Shown here: positions 1 through 5,661 of the stretch, piece by piece
Layout of the letters: every line of letters begins with the position of its first letter
How positions within the stretch are numbered: position 1 is the first letter of the stretch
NCBI GenBank assembly: GCA_902495455.1
Contig: CABUXJ010000038.1
Coordinates: forward strand, 1 to 20,263
Length of the DNA stretch: 20,263 bases
Origin: an uncultured Prevotella sp.
GTDB lineage: Bacteria; Bacteroidota; Bacteroidia; Bacteroidales; Bacteroidaceae
Direction of reading: 5' to 3'
Notes under the pieces: model-generated
What the model saw: only the letters and a program-made list of their open reading frames with translations
What the model was told of the DNA's origin: nothing
Database searches by the model: none
Made by a program: the position numbers and the translations under genes

Positions 1-87
1 GGGGAATAAGGTCGCGTGGCTGATGGCCGTAGAGCGAATTTTGCAAATACACTCAATGGTCATCAGTCGCGCCATTATTTTGCCTTG

Positions 88-125
88 GTCCTGCTGACAG
101 CTTATTGCATAGCAGACAGCAGGAC
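88..125 (+). repeat. Long inverted repeat / hairpin
   Basis: GTCCTGCTG at 88-96 pairs with CAGCAGGAC at 117-125. Inside, GCT and AGC pair again across an eight-base loop, giving a 9+3 bp stem with a small ACA/AGA internal loop. No T-run follows on the plus strand, so it is not a standard terminator. It could be the end of an upstream transcript or a structured RNA. Confidence 0.45.
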
Positions 126-154
126 ATCGGTTGTAATTGTTAAAAACGTTCCTG

Positions 155-210
155 TGCAACAAAATAGTTGCAATTTTATTTGTATGTTTGCAACATATTT
201 GTTATCTTTG
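155..210 (+). promoter_or_regulatory. hicAB-1 promoter with inverted-repeat operator
   Basis: TTTG at 179-182 and TATCTTTG at 203-210 are 20 bp apart, a good match to the Bacteroides sigma-ABfr promoter form. Just upstream, TGCAAC-N6-GTTGCA (155-172) is a perfect 6-bp inverted repeat, and TTGCAAC recurs at 188-194 inside the promoter. HicB proteins with a C-terminal helix-turn-helix usually repress their own operon, so these are reasonable operator candidates. The operator role is inferred. Confidence 0.65.
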
Positions 211-245
211 CAGCGTCAGAAATGACAAAAGAGTTCTTTTAAACA

Positions 246-431
246 ATGAAACAAAGCGATTTGTTTAAGCGTCTGAAGAAAGCAGGATGCTTCGTTTTCA
301 GACATGGGGCGCGACATGACATTTGGTATAGTCCTGTTACAGGAAATAAAAAACCGGTGCCGCGTCATGGAGCCAAGGAAGTCCCTGTCGGACTTCTTAA
401 ATCTATCGAAAAGGAGTTGCTCGGGCTTTAA
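246..431 (+). CDS. hicA: HicA-type toxin (mRNA interferase)
   Basis: This 61-aa protein has the length and layout of HicA toxins, small double-stranded-RNA-binding-fold enzymes that cleave mRNA and are held inactive by HicB. The N-terminus reads as the typical 'LFKRLKKAGC' helix, followed by 'HGARHDIWYSP', where the histidine of RHD fits the HicA catalytic histidine, and a 'KPVPRHGAKEVPVGLLKSIEKEL' tail typical of the family. The ATG at 246 lies 36 bp after the -7 box. It is the first gene of a two-gene operon with a HicB partner 88 bp downstream. Its stop codon lies inside a palindromic hairpin (422-436). Confidence 0.88.
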   Translation: MKQSDLFKRLKKAGCFVFRHGARHDIWYSPVTGNKKPVPRHGAKEVPVGLLKSIEKELLGL

Positions 432-436
432 GCCCG
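422..436 (+). repeat. Hairpin spanning the hicA-1 stop codon
   Basis: CGGGCTT (422-428) and AAGCCCG (430-436) form a near-perfect palindrome with the hicA TAA at 429-431. No T-run follows directly. It may slow RNA decay or partly end transcription between toxin and antitoxin. Comparable hairpins sit at or near the end of the other two hicA genes in this window. Confidence 0.6.
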
Positions 437-519
437 GGCAATCTTTTAGCCAAGGAACAAATATCATTGTGAATTGAATCGGAGAACTCTTTTTATTTTA
501 GGAATAGTTAAAGCATTAT

Positions 520-951
520 ATGAAAATTAAGTTATTGGCAATTGTAGAGCGTGGTAAAGGCAAACGAAATTTCTCTTGTTTTGCCACAGAATGTGTTGGT
601 GACTATGGTTTGGCCGGATATGGTGCTACTGCACGTGAAGCAATGGAAGATATTAAGACCTCGGTCAAGGAATGTCAGGAAATGGCTGCAGAAAACGGTG
701 ATGTTTTCCCTGATGTTGAATTTGATTTCCGCTTTGATATAGGGGCTTTTTTTGATTATTATCCTTTGGACGTGACAGCGGTAGCAAAATATATAGGTAT
801 CAATGCTTCCGTTCTACGCCAGTACGTAACTTCCATCCGTGAGCCGAAACAGGCTCAGATTGATAAAATACGTGATGGGATTGCCCGGTTGGCAAATGAT
901 TTAGGCTCCGGGCTGATGATAAGTCAGCCTGTCGTGTCGTACATTAAATAA
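520..951 (+). CDS. hicB: HicB-type antitoxin with C-terminal DNA-binding domain
   Basis: The 143-aa product is the expected HicB partner of the upstream toxin. Residues 1 to about 75 carry the HicB partial RNase-H-like fold ('FATECVGDYGLAGYGATAREAMEDIKTSVKECQEMA'), which binds and blocks HicA. Residues about 85-140 form a helix-turn-helix ('VAKYIGINASVLRQYVTSIREPKQAQIDKIRDGIARLA'), which in this family binds the operon's own promoter. The linker 'FDFRFDIGAFFDYYPLDVTAVA' also occurs, diverged, in the two other HicB proteins of this window. The gene ends before a strong terminator at 980-1012. Confidence 0.87.
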   Translation: MKIKLLAIVERGKGKRNFSCFATECVGDYGLAGYGATAREAMEDIKTSVKECQEMAAENGDVFPDVEFDFRFDIGAFFDYYPLDVTAVAKYIGINASVLRQYVTSIREPKQAQIDKIRDGIARLANDLGSGLMISQPVVSYIK

Positions 952-979
952 ATCATTTCATTGTAATAAAGAACTTTTT

Positions 980-1012
980 AAGCCCCCGACCGTGACGGTT
1001 CGGGGCTTTTTC
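980..1012 (+). terminator. Rho-independent terminator after hicB-1
   Basis: AAGCCCC (980-986) pairs with GGGGCTT (1002-1008), with an inner CCGT/ACGG stem, followed by a T-run. The inner core CCGTGACGGTTCGGGG is repeated exactly in the terminator after the phage lysis genes (16454-16496). Both lie directly upstream of a small-ORF/DUF5053 module. Confidence 0.88.
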
Positions 1013-1062
1013 TACGTCAAGTGTTAAATTAATCATCAAATGGTGATTTTTAACGCAAATAA

Positions 1063-1094
1063 TTTGTGTAATATCCAAAAGATGATTATCTTTG
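1063..1094 (+). promoter_or_regulatory. Promoter of the small ORF/DUF5053 module (left copy)
   Basis: TTTG (1063-1066), a 20-bp spacer and TATCTTTG (1087-1094). The sequence after the -7 box, GCATTGTCAAA, is shared with the promoters at 16566-16597 and 18275-18306, which suggests related operon leaders. Confidence 0.75.
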
Positions 1095-1119
1095 CATTGT
1101 CAAATTTAATAAAACAATT

Positions 1120-1251
1120 ATGGAGTATACAGAAAAAGAAGACGATTTGATTCGGCTAATCAGAAATTACCGAAGGGCTTACCCGAATGGAGCACGGGTT
1201 TTAGAACAGGAAATATTAGAATTAGTCTACGAATTAATGGAAGAAGAGTAA
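1120..1251 (+). CDS. Small acidic protein, paired with DUF5053 gene
   Basis: A 43-codon frame beginning ATG GAG TAT ACA, 26 bp after a good promoter. The product, starting MEYTEKEDDLIRLIRNYRRAY, is rich in Glu and probably one or two helices. Function unknown. Support for it being real comes from the paralogue at 16625-16759, which keeps 'EKEDDLIxxIRNY' / 'EQEDDLIEAIRNY' at the same position and also lies between a promoter and a DUF5053 gene. A 10-bp hairpin separates it from the next gene. Confidence 0.7.
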   Translation: MEYTEKEDDLIRLIRNYRRAYPNGARVLEQEILELVYELMEEE

Positions 1252-1258
1252 TTAACCA

Positions 1259-1284
1259 GCCTCTCCCTCTAAGCAGGGAGAGGC
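1259..1284 (+). repeat. Hairpin between small ORF and DUF5053 gene (left)
   Basis: GCCTCTCCCT (1259-1268) pairs perfectly with AGGGAGAGGC (1275-1284), 15 bp before the DUF5053 start codon. An A-run follows instead of a T-run, so it is more likely to affect RNA processing or translation than to end transcription. A different 10-bp stem occupies the same position at 16766-16791. Confidence 0.7.
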
Positions 1285-1298
1285 ACAAAAAAAGATAT

Positions 1299-1550
1299 AT
1301 GGACACAGTATTATTACAGACAAGACAGCGTGCTACAGTACGGCAAGTTCTTGATGATATTTACGAGGAGGTGAACTGGGCATACTTGGCTAAAAATTAT
1401 TTTGGCAAAAGCCGTTCTTGGTTATACCACAAATTTAACGGAGTAAATAACGGAAAAGATGATGATTTCAGCGATATTGACCGCGAGAAACTAAGAGCTT
1501 CATTGAAAGACATTGCCGTTCGTGTGAACGAAGCGGCAGACAGGCTGTAA
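1299..1550 (+). CDS. DUF5053 family protein
   Basis: The 83-aa product matches the DUF5053 pattern common in Bacteroidales mobile elements: 'VLDDIYEEVNWAYLAKNYFGKSRSWLYHKFNGVNNGKDDDFSDIDREKLRASLKDIAVRVNEAADRL'. The W-A-Y-L-A-K-N-Y-F-G-K-S-R-S-W-L-Y-H core looks like a helix-turn-helix with the 'KSRSWLY' recognition helix, so DNA binding is likely, although the biochemical role of the family is not known to me. It follows the small acidic ORF by 47 bp and is followed by a terminator. A second copy lies at 16812-17075. Confidence 0.8.
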   Translation: MDTVLLQTRQRATVRQVLDDIYEEVNWAYLAKNYFGKSRSWLYHKFNGVNNGKDDDFSDIDREKLRASLKDIAVRVNEAADRL

Positions 1551-1573
1551 ATGGCCTTATTAAATTTGACCGG

Positions 1574-1631
1574 CTCCGGAACTTTCATGTTTCGGGGCTT
1601 TAGCCGGGGTAGAAATACTCCGGCTTTTTTA
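1574..1631 (+). terminator. Double hairpin terminator after DUF5053 (left)
   Basis: A first stem CCGGAAC/GTTTCGG (about 1576-1595) is followed by AGCCGGGGTA (1602-1611) pairing with TACTCCGGCT (1616-1625) and then six T. It ends the DUF5053 operon and lies directly before the cassette promoter. The phrase ATGTTTCGGGGCTTT is shared with the terminator near 18170. Confidence 0.82.
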
Positions 1632-1648
1632 ATTTCCCCGCCGTTTTC

Positions 1649-1679
1649 TTTGCTATCCCGATTTTTCTCATTACCTTTG
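1649..1679 (+). promoter_or_regulatory. Unit A promoter
   Basis: TTTG at 1649-1652, exactly 19 bp, then TACCTTTG at 1672-1679. All four cassettes have the same 19-bp spacing. With the usual 5-8 nt between the -7 box and the start point, the RNA would begin at about 1684-1687, right at the first tag copy. Confidence 0.82.
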
Positions 1680-1683
1680 CCGA

Positions 1684-1755
1684 TGCGTAAAAGATGATAG
1701 TTTCTTCTATCCGGACAGAGCACCGTCATGCTCACGCCTTGCGATGGGCTTTTTT
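1684..1755 (+). ncRNA. Predicted small RNA of unit A, about 72 nt
   Basis: Predicted from structure, not homology. Its 5' end is the unpaired tag (GCGTAAAAGATG, 1685-1696). Stem 1 is GATAG (1696-1700) with CTATC (1707-1711). A middle region beginning CCGGACAGAGC follows, then a terminator hairpin: GCTC 1730-1733 with GGGC 1746-1749, inner CGC/GCG, and six T. Units B-D keep this order with different bases in both stems, which is good evidence for a conserved RNA. The tag is complementary to 1867-1878 downstream and identical to 1930-1941. Confidence 0.78.
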
Positions 1756-1811
1756 ATTGCCGTCACGGCAGCGGGTGTCAGTACCCGTATCTTTGTGGGT
1801 AATTAGGCAAT
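1756..1811 (+). promoter_or_regulatory. Extra segment found only in unit A, with a second -7-like box
   Basis: Units B-D have 20-23 nt between the small-RNA terminator and the leader stem; unit A has about 66. The extra DNA is framed by ATTGCC (1756-1761) and GGCAAT (1806-1811), contains the hairpin CGGGT/ACCCG (about 1772-1787) and a TATCTTTG box (1788-1795). The box has no good TTTG at the right distance, so promoter activity is uncertain. It could give a dedicated message for the gene at 1950. Confidence 0.4.
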
Positions 1812-1821
1812 GCCACGATAT

Positions 1822-1949
1822 AGCGGCTGCCATCTCGTAGATAAATCTGCTCTCCGGAGAAGACTACATCTTTTACGCAACGGGATGTGCAGCCGTTTTC
1901 TGTATCTCCGCGCCGGCGGAACCGGCGATGCGTAAAAGATGTAGCAGTT
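1822..1949 (+). promoter_or_regulatory. Unit A structured leader presenting the antitag
   Basis: AGCGGCTGC (1822-1830) pairs with GCAGCCGTT (1889-1897), and ATCTCG (1832-1837) with CGGGAT (1881-1886). The enclosed loop holds a TCTCCGGAGA hairpin (1851-1860) and the 15-nt antitag CTACATCTTTTACGC (1864-1878). After the stem come a GCCGG/CCGGC hairpin (1912-1926), the tag again (1930-1944) and the ATG at 1950. Antitag and downstream tag are perfect complements, so the leader can fold into a hairpin ending 5 nt before the start codon. Conserved in the three right-hand units. Confidence 0.8.
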
Positions 1950-2213
1950 ATGCAACAAAAAGAAATTTCCATCGGTTGGGCAATGACCCAGCCCGATGTG
2001 GCCGCGGCTCTTGACCGCGTGCTTGCGAACATCCGTTCGCTCAGTGACAAATCCAAAACTTGGCTCGATGCCAAGAGTGAGACATTCACCGCCCTGTGCG
2101 GTACCGAGGGCGACACCTTCACCCGTCGTGACGTCGTGCGTGCCCACCTCTATCTCGTGGCCTTGTTCGCAATCGCATGTGTGGCCGGCTGGCTGGAAGG
2201 AGGTGCATCATGA
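1950..2213 (+). CDS. 87-aa small protein with C-terminal membrane helix, product of the cassette gene
   Basis: I do not recognise this family. The start at 1950 is chosen because the sequence from this ATG is nearly identical in all four cassettes, while the frame upstream is leader RNA. Residues 1-45 (MQQKEISIGWAMTQPDVAAA onward) are soluble and helical. Residues 46-65 are polar. Residues about 67-82 (HLYLVALFAIACVAGW) form a single membrane helix. It overlaps the next gene by 4 bp (ATGA), so the two are translationally coupled. Translation is probably governed by the tag/antitag leader. The size and lone helix recall small membrane-active proteins such as type I toxins, but this is only a resemblance. 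It is the only complete copy in the window; the copies at 19306 and 19719 stop matching after codon 45 and the one at 20133 is cut by the window edge. Confidence 0.78.
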   Translation: MQQKEISIGWAMTQPDVAAALDRVLANIRSLSDKSKTWLDAKSETFTALCGTEGDTFTRRDVVRAHLYLVALFAIACVAGWLEGGAS

Positions 2214-2428
2214 GCGCAACCATCAATCCCGAAGCCTTGGCCGCCGTTCTTGAACTCTGCGACGACTGCACGCTCGAGACCAACATCAGCCTGATGGAGG
2301 ACACTATCGACGTCATCATCGACGAAGACGGCATCGAGCCGCACGTACGTCTCGACCTCGTTTCCGTCTATCGGCGACTCGCGAAACAGTTTCAAAAAAT
2401 CCAATCGTTAATCCAAACAAAGCAATGA
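2210..2428 (+). CDS. 72-aa acidic protein, second gene of the cassette operon
   Basis: No family recognised. The start at 2210 overlaps the upstream stop and is preceded by a near-ideal ribosome-binding site (AAGGAGG, 2197-2203), unusual for this lineage and deciding the start. The product is acidic in its middle ('LCDDCTLETNISLMEDTIDVIIDEDGIEPHV') with a basic helical tail ('YRRLAKQFQKIQSLIQTKQ'). It ends with a 4-bp overlap to the next start, so three genes (1950, 2210, 2425) form one tightly coupled operon. Confidence 0.75.
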   Translation: MSATINPEALAAVLELCDDCTLETNISLMEDTIDVIIDEDGIEPHVRLDLVSVYRRLAKQFQKIQSLIQTKQ

Positions 2429-2733
2429 TTATGACAGACAACAGATCCAACAACGATAACAATGCCGGTGCCGGCAACAGCTTCGTCACCGAACTCCTCG
2501 ACGCCTACTTCACCCATCGGCGCAATCTGCCGGGCGAGTTTGCCGGGCGTCCACTCATGGAGGAGCCCAAGAGCACATACGACATCATCGACGACCTTGC
2601 GTCTATGGCCAACCTGTATGATGTCAAGGATGCCGTCGTGAGCTACATGCAGAGCCACGGCTACGGATTTACGACGTTGGCCGACGGCAGCGTCAAGTGG
2701 GCCATCTGGCGAATTGTCGAAGGTGACTTCTGA
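2425..2733 (+). CDS. 102-aa protein, third gene of the cassette operon
   Basis: No family recognised. It starts on the overlapping ATGA at 2425; an ATG two codons later (2431) is an alternative. An Asn/Gly-rich N-terminus of about 18 residues precedes a compact region: 'FVTELLDAYFTHRRNLPGEF', 'STYDIIDDLASMANLYDVKDAVVSYMQSHGYGFTTLADGSVKWAIWRIVEGDF'. The last part reads like a small winged helix or a regulator fold. A terminator follows at 2779, separating this operon from the phage late block. Confidence 0.74.
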   Translation: MIMTDNRSNNDNNAGAGNSFVTELLDAYFTHRRNLPGEFAGRPLMEEPKSTYDIIDDLASMANLYDVKDAVVSYMQSHGYGFTTLADGSVKWAIWRIVEGDF

Positions 2734-2778
2734 TACGACCATATCATTTTTTTTAAATCATTCATTTTTTTCTGCCCG

Positions 2779-2813
2779 GCCCGCTGTCTGCGAAGATGGC
2801 GGGCTGTATTTTT
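2779..2813 (+). terminator. Terminator of the three-gene cassette operon
   Basis: GCCCGC (2779-2784) pairs with GCGGGC (2799-2804), followed by TGTATTTTTA. Together with the promoter at 2832 it separates the small-gene operon from the late genes. Confidence 0.7.
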
Positions 2814-2839
2814 ATCTCATCATGTCTGTGGTATCTTTG
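2809..2839 (+). promoter_or_regulatory. Promoter of the phage late block
   Basis: TATCTTTG at 2832-2839 is a perfect -7 box, 20 bp before the first late start codon. The -33 position is only TTTT (2809-2812). No other clear -7 box is seen before 15193, so it may serve 2860-12907. Confidence 0.6.
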
Positions 2840-2859
2840 TCGTATCAATATCACACGAC

Positions 2860-3903
2860 ATGATCACAATACTTCAAGGCATACCGGACAAATCCTTCTC
2901 GAGCACAATTCCGGACCTGCAATTCGCGATTTCGGGAGATAGCGCCGTCGTGACTATCTCTGTTGACGATGCTGAGATATACAACGAGAAACTGTTTCCC
3001 GCCGATGGTGTCATCACGCTGCATGACCTCTCGGCGCTTGTCTCACCATACGCGAGACAGTCTCTTGTCATCAATATGATCATCCGCATCAGCGAATATG
3101 TTGCTGACACTTTGGCACAAGCCATTTCCGGTTCTTACGATATAATATATTGCGGCGCCGACATCGACATCGATGCCGGCACGTTCTGCAGCAATTACTT
3201 CCTGAGCATCCTCATGGGAACCAAGGAGACTGCCGTCGGCCGGCTGGAATATCTCCATTATGTCGGTACGGACAAGGCCGACTGCAGGGCGGTATATTCC
3301 GATGGCACTACCGAGATATTCGACGTCGTCGCTGTCGGCGGCAACGACAAGTACACCACCATCGACGTGTCTCCGCAGCGCTTCCTCCGATCTGACGGTG
3401 AGGAACCGGACTATTACACCATCTCGGCCGGCAAGCGTATGCAGACATTCGAGTTGAACCACGAACGCCCGGATTGCGCTCCGACGCTCCTCTTTGTCAA
3501 CTCATTCGGATGCGACGAGCTGCTCTACTGCACGGGTGTCCACAAGGTGGCGCCTACATACAAGCGCTCGTCGTCCTATATCGCCGGCCGGCTCCGCAAC
3601 TACGACATCGAGGAGACCCGCACGTTCAAGGCTGACACCGGGGTCCTGAATACGGCAATGGCCAACTGGCTCGATGATGTGTTGCGTAGCGACTTCGTGT
3701 GTGTCGTCAATTTTGTCGAGGGCAATCCCAATGTCGGCCGCGAGGTCGTCATCACCGATTCCAAGTCGGAATACAGCAATGCCTACGACGAGCTGCCGCG
3801 CTTCACCTTCTCCTATCAGTACTCACAGCGCAACCACAATGTGCTCAACATGGGCCGTGCCGGACGTGTCTTCGACAACACCTTCGACCGGACCTTCAAT
3901 TGA
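2860..3903 (+). CDS. Phage tail/baseplate-type protein (distal-tail-like)
   Basis: This 347-aa protein resembles a Bacteroidota phage tail family found next to small structural genes. It shows the 'LLFVNSFGCDELLYCTG' segment (about residues 208-224), then 'SSSYIAGRLRNYDIEETRTFKADTGVLNTAMANWLDDVLRSDFVCVVNF' and a C-terminal 'VVITDSKSEYSNAYDELPRFTFSYQYSQRNHN'. The beta-rich C-terminal half fits a baseplate or distal tail component. The identification rests on sequence pattern and position, not on a catalytic motif. It is the first gene after the late promoter, and the next gene starts 10 bp after its stop. Confidence 0.6.
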   Translation: MITILQGIPDKSFSSTIPDLQFAISGDSAVVTISVDDAEIYNEKLFPADGVITLHDLSALVSPYARQSLVINMIIRISEYVADTLAQAISGSYDIIYCGADIDIDAGTFCSNYFLSILMGTKETAVGRLEYLHYVGTDKADCRAVYSDGTTEIFDVVAVGGNDKYTTIDVSPQRFLRSDGEEPDYYTISAGKRMQTFELNHERPDCAPTLLFVNSFGCDELLYCTGVHKVAPTYKRSSSYIAGRLRNYDIEETRTFKADTGVLNTAMANWLDDVLRSDFVCVVNFVEGNPNVGREVVITDSKSEYSNAYDELPRFTFSYQYSQRNHNVLNMGRAGRVFDNTFDRTFN

Positions 3904-3913
3904 TATATCTCCT

Positions 3914-4180
3914 ATGGCACATCCTGACAAAAAGACTCCGCGACCTCTCCACTTCTCCGACATGCTGACGCTGCTCTCGCTGTCCCATCGCTCCGGAGCG
4001 ACGGTCAACGTCCGGGCGTGGCGCTCCGACGGCAACATCGTCGAATATTCCGGATGGCTCGTCCATCACGACTATTGGCGTGGCGGATATGTCCGGCTGC
4101 GTAATCCGGTGAACGGCGAGATACGCATGGTCCCGCAGATCTTCATCTTCGAACTCAACAATCATCCTATATACTTATGA
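3914..4180 (+). CDS. 88-aa phage protein, conserved small structural-operon gene
   Basis: Start at 3914 chosen by the short 10-bp gap to the upstream gene; longer frames overlap it fully. The product has 'FSDMLTLLSLSHRSGATVNVRAWRSDGNIVEYSGWLVHHDYWRGGYVRLRNPVNGEIRMVPQIFIFELNNHPIYL', a small beta-rich fold. Similar short proteins with a W-R-G-G core and an 'IFxINxHPVYL' end occur in Bacteroidales prophages between tail and portal-like genes. Function unknown. It overlaps the portal gene start by 4 bp. Confidence 0.72.
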   Translation: MAHPDKKTPRPLHFSDMLTLLSLSHRSGATVNVRAWRSDGNIVEYSGWLVHHDYWRGGYVRLRNPVNGEIRMVPQIFIFELNNHPIYL

Positions 4181-5661
4181 GCAACAATCCTTCCACATCA
4201 CAACAATATACGGCCATCCACACGGGTCAAAGCGGCGAATGGGAGCGCTACCGTGTCGTACCGAGCGGTGTCGTGTCGACTCTTGCGCGCAACAGCGTCA
4301 ACACTGAGTACGGCGACGACACCAGCTCCGTCTTTGACGGCGACGAGATGGGCGACTCAACCGGCCGGTCTGTCATGACGGGCAAAGACGGCCGACAGAA
4401 GTACACTTACATCCCGTTCGGCGCAGACGACCAGCTGCCGTTCGAGATCATGCGGCGCATCGGCTCCAACATGGTGGCGAGCCAGTGCCAGTCGTTCAAC
4501 ATCCTGGCATGCTACGGCCAGGGTGTGCGGTTTGTCGACCGCGAGGACCATGCCGACGTCTCCGACCCGGAGATCCTGGACTTCTGTCTGCGCAACTCAT
4601 TGCATGAGACGTTCCTCGAACAGGCCACGGACATGAAGTATTTCTTTTTCACCGTCACCGTCGTGATCCTGTCGCGTGACGCCCGCCGCATCGTGCAGGT
4701 CCGTCACAAAGAGAGCTGTTACTGCCGTTTCGAAAAAGCCGACGCTTCCGGCCGTATCGGCCACGTCTTTTATGCCAACTGGCGTAACCAGAGCCCTGAT
4801 CCGGAGGACGTCGAGGTCATTCCGCTCCTCGATGTTCACGACCCGCTCGGTGATCTCCGAGTGCGGCTTGGTCAGGAACCGGACCCGCTGACGGGGGTCC
4901 GGCGTAAATTCGTCGACGCCCATGCAGCCACGCGAGACCGCAAGTTCGCCATCCTCAGCCGCATGCCGACACCGGGCTTACAGTACTATCCCGTACCTTA
5001 CTACGCCTCGATGTTCCGTGACTCGTGGTTCGATATATACCGTCTAATCGGCATCGGCAAGCGCTTCATGATCAAGAACACAAGCGCTCCACGCGTACAG
5101 ATCGAGGTACATTATGACTATTGGAACAATGTCTGCGACATCGAGAATATTACCGACGAGGCGGAGCGCGTCAAGCGCAAAGAGCGGGAGAAGCAGAATA
5201 TCGTCGACTTCGTCACAGGTCCGGAGAATGCCGGCAAAGCGCTCGTTTCTGGCTATTACGTCGATCCAAATGGCAAGGAGAACCGCATGGTACGTATATT
5301 CAACCTCTCCGACGGCGGCAAGCAGGGCGGCGACTGGTCTGACGACATGTCGGAGGCCAGCAACGCCTTGTGTTTCGCCCTTGGCGTCCATCCCAATCTC
5401 GTAGGCGCTACGCCGGGCAAGTCTCAGATGAACAACAGCGGCAGCGACAAGCGCGAGCTCTTCACGCTCAAGCAACGTCTCGAGAAGGCCTTTCACGACG
5501 TGATGTGCAAACCGTATCACGTCATCTCTCATTTCAACGGGTGGAATGACCGCGTGACGGTCGACGTCCCTATCATCGAGCTGACCACGCTCGACGAGAA
5601 CAAGGATTCAAAGGTGGTCACTAACTCTAATCTGAAGCAAGATGACGATAATAATAACTAA
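4177..5661 (+). CDS. Phage portal protein
   Basis: 494 aa, within the range of portal proteins, which form the dodecameric ring at the capsid vertex through which DNA passes. Portal features visible: 'FGADDQLPFEIMRRIGSNMVASQCQSFNILACYGQGVRF' near residues 83-120; a middle 'YYPVPYYASMFRDSWFDIYRLIGIGKRFMIKNTSAPRVQIEV'; and the C-terminal 'ASNALCFALGVHPNLVGATPGKSQMNNSGSDKRELFTLKQRLEKAFHDVM', which matches the usual portal pattern for capsid-vertex helices. An acidic/Asn tail ends the protein. No terminase gene precedes it, which is unusual. It overlaps the next gene by 20 bp. Confidence 0.72.
   Translation: MSNNPSTSQQYTAIHTGQSGEWERYRVVPSGVVSTLARNSVNTEYGDDTSSVFDGDEMGDSTGRSVMTGKDGRQKYTYIPFGADDQLPFEIMRRIGSNMVASQCQSFNILACYGQGVRFVDREDHADVSDPEILDFCLRNSLHETFLEQATDMKYFFFTVTVVILSRDARRIVQVRHKESCYCRFEKADASGRIGHVFYANWRNQSPDPEDVEVIPLLDVHDPLGDLRVRLGQEPDPLTGVRRKFVDAHAATRDRKFAILSRMPTPGLQYYPVPYYASMFRDSWFDIYRLIGIGKRFMIKNTSAPRVQIEVHYDYWNNVCDIENITDEAERVKRKEREKQNIVDFVTGPENAGKALVSGYYVDPNGKENRMVRIFNLSDGGKQGGDWSDDMSEASNALCFALGVHPNLVGATPGKSQMNNSGSDKRELFTLKQRLEKAFHDVMCKPYHVISHFNGWNDRVTVDVPIIELTTLDENKDSKVVTNSNLKQDDDNNN

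Larger units (their letters stand above)
1..245. other. Upstream non-coding stretch before the first hicAB operon
   Basis: I see no convincing gene here. A 69-codon open frame starting at 16 has no recognisable family, poor codon character and runs through the hicA promoter, so I treat it as chance. The stretch contains a long hairpin (88-125), an inverted-repeat operator candidate (155-172) and a Bacteroides-type promoter (179-210), each listed separately. Confidence 0.6.

Noticed and set aside
16..225. 69-aa open frame at the left end
   Set aside because: Covers the hairpin, operator and promoter of hicAB-1, has no recognisable family, and runs through AT-rich regulatory DNA.
1684..1880. 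Invertible promoter switch flanked by inverted repeats
   Set aside because: Tag and antitag could act as inversion sites, but the promoter lies outside the segment, the sites differ in every unit, the first tag has mismatches in units A, C and D, and no invertase is visible.
1887..1949. Upstream GTG start for the cassette gene
   Set aside because: The extension would translate the GC hairpin and tag; units B-D do not preserve the same reading, while the ATG at 1950 is conserved in all.
1684..1950. Retron msr-msd RNA
   Set aside because: Tag and antitag recall a1/a2 repeats, but the antitag lies in the loop of a closed stem, a terminator interrupts the RNA, and there is no reverse transcriptase in the window. 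It stays an option only if such a gene lies outside.
1629..2213. Diversity-generating retroelement
   Set aside because: No template/variable repeat pair with adenine-specific differences and no reverse transcriptase; the tag differences are compensated, not random.
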